A program made the translations under genes and the position numbers. Below the pieces are notes generated by a model. The model searched no databases. It worked only from the letters and a program-made list of their open reading frames with translations, and was not told where the DNA came from. From NCBI RefSeq assembly GCF_051400755.1, contig NZ_JBLFFL010000002.1, forward strand, positions 248,001-312,000: a stretch of 64,000 nt of DNA, in the 5' to 3' direction. The stretch comes from Parapedobacter sp051400755. GTDB taxonomy: Bacteria; Bacteroidota; Bacteroidia; Sphingobacteriales; Sphingobacteriaceae. Positions 41,004 through 49,291 of this stretch are shown here, piece after piece. How positions within the stretch are numbered: the first letter of the stretch is position 1; each line of letters begins with the position of its first letter.

Positions 41004-42647
41004 ATGATACGTTTTAAAGAGCTAATAATTTATTTACTGACGATATGCACAGCGGTATCCTGCCAGCCAAAAACTGAACGCAGTAAGCCAAATATTATCC
41101 TGATCATGTCAGATGATATGGGGTATTCGGATCTCGGTTGTTACGGTGGTGAAATCGAAACACCAGTGCTAGATGGTTTGGCCGAAGGGGGGGTAAGATT
41201 CACGCAATTTTATAACGGTGCGCGGTGTTGCCCAACAAGAGCATCGCTGATCAGCGGGTTATATCCGCATCAAACCGGAATCGGGCACATGACCAATCCG
41301 TCCGAAAACTTCGAAGTGCATGATTATCACATACCGGGATACCGCGGAGAACTCAGCCAACAAACACACACGTTGGCTGAGGTGCTTAGGACGGCGGGAT
41401 ACCGCACGTTGATGGCCGGCAAATGGCATTTGGGAATGGAGCACCGCGAGCAGTGGCCATTGCAGCGGGGATTCGATCGGTTTTATGGTATATTGGATGG
41501 GGCCAGTAATTATTTTCAGCCGGTACATCCGAGGGGAATTACATTAGACAATGATCCGGTGGACGTGCAGGATTCGACGTATTACACGACAGACGCGTTT
41601 ACGGACTATGCCATCCGCTTCATCAATGAAGGACAGGACGTAAACAAGAAATCGCCTTTTTTCCTCTATTTAGCTTATACAGCGCCCCATTGGCCCTTAC
41701 AGGCGCCGAAGTCGGTTATCGACAAGTATCGCGACCGATATGATCAGGGCTGGGCAGCTCTGCGAACCGAACGGTATGAGAAAATGATCGAATTAGGGCT
41801 GGTTGATTCGTCGTGGCGATTAAGTCCCGCTGACGGGCTGGGCTGGGATACGTTGAGCTCGGAAAAACGGACCGATTTAGCGCTCAGGCGTGCCATTTAC
41901 GCCGCACAGGTCGATCAGATGGACCGTAACATCGGTCGTTTGGTCGACTACCTGAAGACGAACGGATTGCTTGAAAACACATTGATTGTCTTTATCAATG
42001 ACAATGGGGCCTGCGCTGAAGGAGGGATGCTGGGAGGGGGCAAGTCTGAGCAGCTGGAAACAAAAGAGGGGTATTTCCTGACTTATGGTCAGAGTTGGGC
42101 TAATGCATCCAATACACCGTACCGGGAATACAAGCATTGGGTACATGAAGGCGGCATTTCGTCGCCGCTTATAGCGCATTGGCCGGCAGGGATTTCCTCT
42201 TCTCTCCGGGGGAAACTGATCAGCGAATATGGCTTTCTCCCCGATATCATGGCAACGTTTGCTGATATCTCAGGTGCATCGTACCCATCAGAGCGAAATG
42301 GCAAGCCGGTGCCTTCAATGGTTGGAGAGAGCTTCCTTCCATTGTTGAAAGGAAGTGATGAGCCAATTCATGATCAACCGATTTTCTGGGAGCATGAGGG
42401 GAACAAAGCCGTGCGCTTGGGCAACTACAAAGCGGTGATGAAATGGGAGGAAAACAAACCGGAAAAATGGGAGCTTTATGATATTTCGAAAGATAGAACC
42501 GAATTAAATGACCTGAGTGAGAAAGAGCCGGATCGTCTGGCCTTACTCGTCACTGCCTGGGAAGAATGGGCTCGGACACACCAAGTGCGCCCGTGGGAGG
42601 AGATACTGGCTAGTCTGCGGGCAAACCAGCGCCGCGCAAACGAATAA
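41004..42647 (+). CDS. Sulfatase (arylsulfatase A-like), lipoprotein
   Basis: This 547-residue sulfatase has a lipoprotein signal (AVSC, Cys20). The metal-binding start is IILIMSDDMGYSDLGCYGG (Asp37/Asp38), and the sulfatase signature is C75-C-P-T-R79 followed by ASLISGLYPHQTGIG, where Cys75 would be converted to formylglycine. Later motifs include LMAGKWHLG, VFINDNGACAEGG and HEGGISSPLIAHWPAG. It would remove sulfate esters from a glycan at the cell surface or in the periplasm. No sulfatase-maturing enzyme (anSME or FGE) is encoded in the window. It follows SusD 2 by 51 bp on the same strand. Confidence 0.93.
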   Translation: MIRFKELIIYLLTICTAVSCQPKTERSKPNIILIMSDDMGYSDLGCYGGEIETPVLDGLAEGGVRFTQFYNGARCCPTRASLISGLYPHQTGIGHMTNPSENFEVHDYHIPGYRGELSQQTHTLAEVLRTAGYRTLMAGKWHLGMEHREQWPLQRGFDRFYGILDGASNYFQPVHPRGITLDNDPVDVQDSTYYTTDAFTDYAIRFINEGQDVNKKSPFFLYLAYTAPHWPLQAPKSVIDKYRDRYDQGWAALRTERYEKMIELGLVDSSWRLSPADGLGWDTLSSEKRTDLALRRAIYAAQVDQMDRNIGRLVDYLKTNGLLENTLIVFINDNGACAEGGMLGGGKSEQLETKEGYFLTYGQSWANASNTPYREYKHWVHEGGISSPLIAHWPAGISSSLRGKLISEYGFLPDIMATFADISGASYPSERNGKPVPSMVGESFLPLLKGSDEPIHDQPIFWEHEGNKAVRLGNYKAVMKWEENKPEKWELYDISKDRTELNDLSEKEPDRLALLVTAWEEWARTHQVRPWEEILASLRANQRRANE

Positions 42648-42670
42648 CTGGGACAACTGTCCCTGCTGGA

Positions 42671-43705
42671 TCAACGATCATCGAGCGCAGTCCGTATTTT
42701 GGGTGCGATCTTCGTGCCATAGATTTCGATAGCCTTCATGAGGTCCCGATGCGGCGGCGCGCCGACATCCAGGTGTGCCGCAAATCGGGTCAGCCCAAAT
42801 AGTTCCTGATAATAAAGGATCTTGTCGACCATCGCTTCAGGTTCACCGATAAACAACGCGCCGTGTTTAGACATTCCAAAGTCAAATTGCGAACGCTGAT
42901 AAGCTGGCCATCCGCGTGATTTTCCTACCCGGTCCATCTGCGCCGCATATAAGGGGAAATAATGGTTACTCAGTTTGGAAGCATCCTCACCAAAGAGGGC
43001 GTGGGAGTGAATACCCACTTGGAAGGCTAGGGGATCATGGCCGCTTTCCAGGTACGTCTTTTTATACAGGTCGAATAGCGGCTGAAACTGGGCCGGCGAC
43101 CCACCGATGATGGCAATCATCAACGGCAGGCCGAGTTTGCCCGCTCGTACCACCGATTGCGGTGTACCCCCCACCGCTATCCAGATGGGAAGCTCGTTAT
43201 CGACGGCCCGGGGCAGCACCGCCTGGTCGGTCAGTGAGGCCCTGAATTTCCCCTGCCAGGTCACTCGCTCCTGTTTATTGATGGTGAGCAGTAGGTCCAG
43301 CTTTTCGGCAAACAGCGCATCATAGTCCTCTACGTTGTATCCGAATAGCGGAAACGACTCAATGAAGCTGCCACGGCCCGCCATCAGCTCCGCCCGCCCG
43401 CCGGATAGGAGATCGATCATCGCGAAGTTTTGATAGAGCTTGACCGGGTCTGACGAGCTCAATACCGAGACAGCGCTCCCTAATTTGATTTTTTTCGTCA
43501 CGGAGGCAGCCGCTGCCAACACGATTTCCGGACTGGGTACGGCATAGTCCGGACGATGATGTTCGCCGATGCCAAAATAATCCAACCCCACTTCATCCAT
43601 CAGCCTGATCTCCTCGATTAGTTCCGTAAGCCGTTGCTGTGTAGACTGAAACTTGCCACTTGGCGAATCCACTTGTAGATCGCCGAACATGCTGATGCCT
43701 AATTC
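42671..43705 (-). CDS. LLM-class (luciferase-like) flavin-dependent oxidoreductase
   Basis: This 344-residue member of the bacterial luciferase-like family is a TIM-barrel enzyme using reduced FMN. Recognised segments are MELGISMFGDLQVD, EEIRLMDEVGLDYFGIGEHHRPDYAVPSPEIVLAAAASVTKKIKLG (cited by FGIGEHH), YQNFAMIDLLSGGRAELMAGRGSF, and LPIWIAVGGTPQSVVRAGKLGLPLM. The EHH motif is characteristic of the family. I use the ATG at 43705 rather than 43729 because homology starts at MELGISMFG. It is inserted between the two SusCD loci on the opposite strand and probably unrelated to them. Substrate unknown. Confidence 0.9.
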   Translation of the reverse strand, partial: ELGISMFGDLQVDSPSGKFQSTQQRLTELIEEIRLMDEVGLDYFGIGEHHRPDYAVPSPEIVLAAAASVTKKIKLGSAVSVLSSSDPVKLYQNFAMIDLLSGGRAELMAGRGSFIESFPLFGYNVEDYDALFAEKLDLLLTINKQERVTWQGKFRASLTDQAVLPRAVDNELPIWIAVGGTPQSVVRAGKLGLPLMIAIIGGSPAQFQPLFDLYKKTYLESGHDPLAFQVGIHSHALFGEDASKLSNHYFPLYAAQMDRVGKSRGWPAYQRSQFDFGMSKHGALFIGEPEAMVDKILYYQELFGLTRFAAHLDVGAPPHRDLMKAIEIYGTKIAPKIRTALDDR

Positions 43706-43728
43706 CATGATTATTGCTTGTTTGAACA

Positions 43729-43736
43729 CAAACTTA
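43729..43736 (-). promoter_or_regulatory. Candidate -7 element of the LLM gene (TAAGTTTG)
   Basis: Minus strand 43736-43729 reads TAAGTTTG, an exact TAnnTTTG, 23 nt before the ATG at 43705. No -33 TTG at the right distance. Confidence 0.45.
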
Positions 43737-43870
43737 GGAATGTTGTTTGAATATACTGCTAATGTAGGTTAAGAAAGTATGGAGGTAAATTGCTTTTGAT
43801 CATTAGGGCGAAATTTTCTTTTTTCTTTCTATGCATTTGCATTACTTTTACGACTGGATAGAGGAAATGC

Positions 43871-44473
43871 ATGTCAGACACCCATACTATGACGGAGGAA
43901 ACCCACCTGCTATTGCGGTTGAGAGATGGTGATAGTCAGGCATTCCAGCGGATCTATGATAAATATAAAAACCCATTAGGGCGAAGCCTGCTCCGGTTAC
44001 TGAAATCCGAAACCCTGGCAGAGGAACTCTTGCAGGATCTTTTCCTCAAAATTTGGGAGCATCGGGCATCGATTGATCATACGAAATCGTTCAAATCCTA
44101 TCTATACCGGGTGGCCGAAAACATGGTGTATGATTTATTCCGAAAGGCCGCGAAAGAAAAGGAAGTTCTCCAGACGATCGTTGCCGCAAACACAGAGCTG
44201 TACACCCATGTGGAAGAGGCGCTACTGAAAAAAGAAGACAGCGCTTTCTTAGAACACCTGCTGGCGCAATTGCCCAGCCAGCGAAAGAAGATATTCTTGG
44301 CCTGTAAGCTGGAGGGCAAAAGCTATAAAGAAGTAGCCGAGGAGTTTGGCATATCCACCACTACGGTAAATGACCATATCCAAAAAGCCATGCAGTACCT
44401 CAAAGCCAACGTCCGGCGGATACCTACCATACACATGTTACTTATCCTTTTTCGGTTTTTTTCAGAAAAATAA
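43871..44473 (+). CDS. ECF RNA polymerase sigma factor (FecI-like)
   Basis: This 200-residue ECF sigma factor has region 2 (about 15-85: LLLRLRDGDSQAFQRIYDKYK, ETLAEELLQDLFLKIWEH, SFKSYLYRVAENMVYDLFRK) and region 4 (about 125-180: LPSQRKKIFLACKLEGKSYKEVAEEFGISTTTVNDHIQKAMQYLK, cited by its core SYKEVAEEFGIS). It ends in a hydrophobic tail (IHMLLILFRFF). GAGGAA at 43861-43866 is an unusually good ribosome-binding site for this phylum and supports the start. First gene of the long uptake/oxidation locus. Confidence 0.92.
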   Translation: MSDTHTMTEETHLLLRLRDGDSQAFQRIYDKYKNPLGRSLLRLLKSETLAEELLQDLFLKIWEHRASIDHTKSFKSYLYRVAENMVYDLFRKAAKEKEVLQTIVAANTELYTHVEEALLKKEDSAFLEHLLAQLPSQRKKIFLACKLEGKSYKEVAEEFGISTTTVNDHIQKAMQYLKANVRRIPTIHMLLILFRFFSEK

Positions 44474-44536
44474 AAAAGCAGCCGTGATTTTTTTTACGCC
44501 GTCCGTATTAGCGTAAATAACCATTTTATAAACGCC

Positions 44537-45724
44537 ATGGCGCATCGCGGATCTCGTAATGCCTTATTCGAAAAATATTTGTCCGGTGCGTGTACTCCGG
44601 AAGAGATCGAAATTCTTTTCCGCTGGTTCGGTTTGAATGATGACGAAGCGGCATTAAGGAGTCTCATTCGGGAAGCGTTGTTCCAAGAGGACGAAGGAGA
44701 CGCCATGCTGGATGCAAAGGTGGCCGCGTTTACCGATAAGGTGGGCGAGCGGCTGTCTGCTCAAATCAGTAAACGACGGTCATTTCCGCGAAGATGGCTC
44801 TCCATTGCGGCGGCCATAGTGACCATTCTTTCGGTCGGTATCACGGCTTATTTGGTAATAGGAAGAAACGATCAACCATCCGAACAATTAATCAGCGAAT
44901 ATGGCGGTGAGGTGCTGCCTGGCGGGAACCGCGCAACGCTCAGGTTGGGGGACGGGCGCATAGTGGAACTGAATGCTGCCCAAAGTGGGGTGGTGGTGGG
45001 CGACGAGATCACGTATGTGGACGGAAGTATAGTGCTGGCAGCTGCCGATGCCAATAAGCATACCGGAGATGACATGCCCGCACAACCCATGTCCATTGCT
45101 ACCCCGAAAGGGGGTACCTATCAAATTATTCTGCCTGATGGCTCCAAGGTGTGGCTCAACTCTGCTTCTTCGTTGACCTATCCTGTTAAATTCAGCGGCA
45201 AAACACGGGCGGTAGCACTGGAGGGCGAAGCGTATTTTGAAGTCACTAAACAAGCAATTCCGTTCATCGTCAAAACCCGTGGGCAGGAGGTTGAGGTGCT
45301 GGGGACACAGTTTAACGTGTCTGCATATGCAGATGATGAGGAAACGAAAACCACCCTGGTGGAAGGAAAAGTGAATGTGGTGAGCGCCGGAGAGCGCACA
45401 TCAACGGTATTGCAGCCAAACCAGCAGGCCACCTTGCGGGGCGCTGAATTGTCAGTGAAGGACGTAAATGTGGCCCCCTTTACCGATTGGAGAGATGGAC
45501 TGTTCAGCTTCCAGGAAACGAGTCTGCGCGATGCGATGAATCAATTGAGCAGGTGGTATGACCTCGAGGTAACATATGACAGAGCGGTTTCCGAAACGTA
45601 TTTTTTCGGAAAAATTAAACGGAACAATAGCCTAAGTAAGGTGCTCAATATTCTGAAAAAAAGTGGATTAAACTTCAGGATCGAAAGTAGCGACAGCCAA
45701 AAAAGGTTGATTGTACTACCATAG
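44537..45724 (+). CDS. FecR-type anti-sigma factor with DUF4974 domain
   Basis: This 395-residue inner-membrane anti-sigma factor is built like the one at 34810: cytoplasmic N-terminus (FEKYLSGACTPEEIEILFRWFG), one membrane helix (about 88-108, WLSIAAAIVTILSVGITAYLVIG), a periplasmic FecR domain (TPKGGTYQIILPDGSKVWLNSASSLTYPVKF, VALEGEAYFEVTKQ, VLGTQFNVSAYAD) and a C-terminal DUF4974 segment (LFSFQETSLRDAMNQLSRWYDLEV, KILKKSGL-like end). It would relay the signal from SusC 3 to sigma factor 43871-44473. Confidence 0.92.
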   Translation: MAHRGSRNALFEKYLSGACTPEEIEILFRWFGLNDDEAALRSLIREALFQEDEGDAMLDAKVAAFTDKVGERLSAQISKRRSFPRRWLSIAAAIVTILSVGITAYLVIGRNDQPSEQLISEYGGEVLPGGNRATLRLGDGRIVELNAAQSGVVVGDEITYVDGSIVLAAADANKHTGDDMPAQPMSIATPKGGTYQIILPDGSKVWLNSASSLTYPVKFSGKTRAVALEGEAYFEVTKQAIPFIVKTRGQEVEVLGTQFNVSAYADDEETKTTLVEGKVNVVSAGERTSTVLQPNQQATLRGAELSVKDVNVAPFTDWRDGLFSFQETSLRDAMNQLSRWYDLEVTYDRAVSETYFFGKIKRNNSLSKVLNILKKSGLNFRIESSDSQKRLIVLP

Positions 45725-45831
45725 CCGAAGGCATGATGAATAAATAAACCAATTGTTGAACCAATAAATCGATGATCGCGTATGAAAGAAGCAATGACTT
45801 AGCTCAAGTATGAAAAGCAGGTCCAAAAAAG

Positions 45832-45860
45832 GCCGAATAGTGGTTACGACACTATCCGGC
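45832..45860 (+). promoter_or_regulatory. Hairpin between fecR and susC, locus 2
   Basis: GCCG (45832-45835) pairs with CGGC (45857-45860) and, after one A/C mismatch, ATAGTG (45837-45842) pairs with CACTAT (45850-45855), 7-nt loop. It ends 82 nt before the SusC 3 start. It resembles the hairpin at 35980-36006, with different stem bases but the same layout. Confidence 0.6.
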
Positions 45861-45942
45861 TATGCATTGGATTTGCTACCAAGTTGGTGGAGCCCAACAA
45901 GCGTATAAACATTTAGTAAACACATCCAAACAGTACAAACAT

Positions 45943-48900
45943 ATGAATTTTTACTCATGTGTTAAAGGTGGATATACACCTTTGACTAACCAATTACTGC
46001 TGATTATGAAATTGGCGATTTTATTGACATTATTGACGGTATTGCAAGCTTCGGCCTTCAGTTACGCTCAGCGGGTCACCATGAAGGCAAACAACATCGC
46101 GTTGAATGAGGCCATGGAAACCGTACAGAAGCAGACGGGCTACCTGTTTTTCTTTCGGGGTAAGGACATCGCCTATACTCGGGTGAGCGCCAACATTGCC
46201 GATGCTGACCTGACGACAGCCATGAACATGCTTTTAGAAGATCTTCCATTGAGTTGGTCACTGGAAGAGGAGACGATCATCATTGCGCACCATGCGATGA
46301 AGGGATTTAGCAAGGGGCCAACATTAGCAGGAATCCTGTCGCTCCAGGCGTCGATAAACGGCCGCATTACGGATGAAAGCGGCAATCCCTTACCCGGTGC
46401 AACGGTAACCATTAAAGGCACATCGACAGCCGCCACCTCAAATGAAAATGGTAATTATCAGATCACGTTGCCAGGCCAAGGGGGTACCCTGGTGTTTACC
46501 ATGTTGGGGTTTGACGTACTGGAGCAGCCTGTTAGTGGATCATCTGTGATCAACGTCACGATGACAGCCTCCATGAGCGATTTAGAGGAAGTGGTCGTGG
46601 TGGGGTATGGTACGCAGAAGAAAGTAAACCTGACGGGCGCCGTATCGGCTATAGACGGCGAAGCGCTGGCGATGCGCCCTTCGGGGCAGACCTCGGCGGC
46701 CCTGCAAGGGCTTGCACCGGGCGTGACCGTGACGCAGCGTTCGGGTAAACCGGGCAGCGACGGAGCTGGTATCCGTATCCGTGGGATAGGGACCATGGGC
46801 AGCAGTGCGGATCCGATGGTGCTTATTGACGGCATAGAAGGTTCGATGAACAATATCGACCCCAACCTGATTGAGTCGGTATCTGTACTTAAAGATGCGG
46901 CTTCTGCCTCTATATATGGCTCGCGTGCGGCAAACGGCGTCATTCTCATCACGACTAAACGGGGTGCCGGCGACCGGATTTCTCTGTCGTATAATAATTA
47001 TGTAGGCTGGCAAAGTCCGACGAACATGCCAGACATGGTGGATGCGCTGGATCATCTATTGCTGACCAACGAAGCATATGTCAATACCGGGCGTTCCCCA
47101 TTATATCCCGATGCATTGATTGAGGAGTATCGGGCTCAAAACGGAGTGAGCAGTGACGCATATCCAAATACGGATTGGCAGAAAGAGACACTCACCGGCT
47201 CAGGATTGCAACACAGCCATTTTTTGACGGTAAATGGGGGGACGAATAAGGTGAAGATGTTGGCGTCGTTTGGCTATTTTGATCAGCAGGGACTTATCGA
47301 GAGCACGAGTTTCAAGCGGTACACCATACGCAACAACATGGATATTACGTTTTCGGATAAGTTAAGCGCGCGTGTCGATCTGCAATATGTCAACCCCATT
47401 ACCAAGGCGCCTGCGGTTTCCGTAAATGATATCTTTCAATGGATGAATGGCATTCCGGCCAACGAAATCGGCATCAACGCCAATGGAACATGGGGTGTTG
47501 GCTGGAATGGGAATAATCCGATCTCCGCAGCGGTAGATCGGGGGTTTAGCTTGAATAAAGGCCCGTTTGGCAGTATCAATGCGTTTTTGAATTATAAACC
47601 GTTCGAATGGTTAAGTGCCGAGATTAATTATGCACCCAAATACGCTACGACAGTTTCCAAAACGTTTCATAAGACTGTTCAGTCTTATTTGCCAGATGGC
47701 ACGCCCAGCTTTGCTGTTCCCCAACGGACTTCGCTTACGCAAGGGAATAGCCAGCAGCTGTATAATAACATGCGCGCTACACTGACGGCGAGTAAATTGT
47801 TTGGCGATCATGATTTTCGTTGGTTAGTGGGCGCATCCCGCGAGGACTTTACCAATGAATTCATCAACGGCTTCCGCGACATTTATGTACTGCCGGATTA
47901 TCCGGTGTTGGATGCCGGGTCCGCTGAAAACCAACGGGCTACCGGAAGCGGCGAGGACTGGGCGCTGCAATCCTTCTTTTCCAGAATCAACTATAATTAC
48001 CAGGAGAAATACTTGCTTGAATTGAATGCACGGTATGATGGATCATCGCGATTCGCCAAAGGAAATCAGTACGGTTTCTTCCCGTCAATGTCTGCCGGTT
48101 GGCGCTTTTCGGAAGAAGGATTCATGGCCGGCACAAAAGGCATCCTTAGTGAAGGTAAGGTTCGCGCTTCTTGGGGAAGGTTAGGTAATCAGCTGATTGG
48201 AACATATCCGTTCGTGGTGGCTTTGGATATGGGATCGACCGCACTGGGAGGACAAATTGTGAACACCGCGGCGTTGAATAACATGGCCAACCGCGATATC
48301 TCTTGGGAGAGTACCGAAGAGCGGAATATTGGTGTCGACCTGATCTTTTTCAACCGCTTGAGCTTAACAGCAGATCTTTATCATCGCCGTACTTCTGATA
48401 TCCTGCTTGAGTTGGATATCCCGTTGATTATCGGGTTAAATCGGCCCCGCCAAAATGCCGGTGCGGTGGAAAACAAGGGTTGGGAAATTGCGTTGGGTTA
48501 TAACAGTTCGCCCAACAGGGAGTTTCGGTATAACCTGATCTTTAACTTGTCTGATGTACACAATAAAATCACCGACATGCGGGGTATTAATCAGACGTCT
48601 ATTACCGCAGACCGTGAAGGTCATCCGATCGCCTCCCTCTTTGGTTATCAAACTGCGGGCTATTTCCAAACGGCCGAAGAGGTGAGCGAACATGCCACCC
48701 AGTTTGGATCGGTGGCGCCGGGTGATCTGAAGTACGTTGATCAGAACGGGGACGGATTCATCAACGAAAGCGACAAGGTAATCATCGGTAGCACCATCCC
48801 CAGATTGACCTACTCGCTGATTGGTGGTTTCCGATATAAAGGTTTTGATTTCAATGCCATGTTTCAAGGCGTTGGTAAGGCGGATGGTTATTTGTGGGGT

Positions 48901-49281
48901 GCGGGCATTATGCCGTTTTCGGTGACGGGCGCTATCGGCGGTACGATACGGGAAGATAATAAGGATCGTTGGACCCCGGATAATCCCAACGCGAAGTACC
49001 CCCGGCTGGCCTTTGGGCAATCCAACAATGAACAGGCTTCGGATTTCTGGCTACGGGATGCCTCGTATCTGCGTCTTAAAAATCTGCAGCTTGGCTACTC
49101 ATTTCCCCAGCATTGGCTGAGTGCAGGCAAACTCCAGCAGTTCCGGATATTTGCCAATGGGACGAACCTGTTTAGCATCGACAATTTCTGGGATGGATAC
49201 GATGTGGAAGCCCCTGTTGGCAATGGTAATTTTTACCCACAGGTTAAAGTATACACATTTGGTTTAGAAGTGACCTTTTAA
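45943..49281 (+). CDS. SusC/RagA-family TonB-linked transporter with STN signalling domain
   Basis: This 1112-residue SusC-like receptor has an N-terminal leader MNFYSCVKGGYTPLTNQLLL followed by the signal segment (IMKLAILLTLLTVLQASAFSYAQ core), an STN domain (about 45-110: LNEAMETVQKQTGYLFFFRG, LTTAMNMLLEDLPLSW), a carboxypeptidase-regulatory-like domain (ITDESGNPLPGATVTIKGT), the LEEVVVVGYG signature, plug and barrel. The STN domain implies signalling to the FecR protein encoded upstream. The ATG at 45943 is chosen because this N-terminal pattern is typical of STN-SusC proteins; an upstream ATG at 45862 sits right after the hairpin and adds unlikely sequence. Confidence 0.95.
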   Translation: MNFYSCVKGGYTPLTNQLLLIMKLAILLTLLTVLQASAFSYAQRVTMKANNIALNEAMETVQKQTGYLFFFRGKDIAYTRVSANIADADLTTAMNMLLEDLPLSWSLEEETIIIAHHAMKGFSKGPTLAGILSLQASINGRITDESGNPLPGATVTIKGTSTAATSNENGNYQITLPGQGGTLVFTMLGFDVLEQPVSGSSVINVTMTASMSDLEEVVVVGYGTQKKVNLTGAVSAIDGEALAMRPSGQTSAALQGLAPGVTVTQRSGKPGSDGAGIRIRGIGTMGSSADPMVLIDGIEGSMNNIDPNLIESVSVLKDAASASIYGSRAANGVILITTKRGAGDRISLSYNNYVGWQSPTNMPDMVDALDHLLLTNEAYVNTGRSPLYPDALIEEYRAQNGVSSDAYPNTDWQKETLTGSGLQHSHFLTVNGGTNKVKMLASFGYFDQQGLIESTSFKRYTIRNNMDITFSDKLSARVDLQYVNPITKAPAVSVNDIFQWMNGIPANEIGINANGTWGVGWNGNNPISAAVDRGFSLNKGPFGSINAFLNYKPFEWLSAEINYAPKYATTVSKTFHKTVQSYLPDGTPSFAVPQRTSLTQGNSQQLYNNMRATLTASKLFGDHDFRWLVGASREDFTNEFINGFRDIYVLPDYPVLDAGSAENQRATGSGEDWALQSFFSRINYNYQEKYLLELNARYDGSSRFAKGNQYGFFPSMSAGWRFSEEGFMAGTKGILSEGKVRASWGRLGNQLIGTYPFVVALDMGSTALGGQIVNTAALNNMANRDISWESTEERNIGVDLIFFNRLSLTADLYHRRTSDILLELDIPLIIGLNRPRQNAGAVENKGWEIALGYNSSPNREFRYNLIFNLSDVHNKITDMRGINQTSITADREGHPIASLFGYQTAGYFQTAEEVSEHATQFGSVAPGDLKYVDQNGDGFINESDKVIIGSTIPRLTYSLIGGFRYKGFDFNAMFQGVGKADGYLWGAGIMPFSVTGAIGGTIREDNKDRWTPDNPNAKYPRLAFGQSNNEQASDFWLRDASYLRLKNLQLGYSFPQHWLSAGKLQQFRIFANGTNLFSIDNFWDGYDVEAPVGNGNFYPQVKVYTFGLEVTF

Positions 49282-49291
49282 ATGAAAAGTT

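Noticed and set aside
42650..42663. GGGACA/TGTCCC hairpin between the sulfatase and LLM genes as a two-way terminator
   Set aside because: At most a 5-bp stem with a 4-nt loop and no T-tract on either side; too weak to call.
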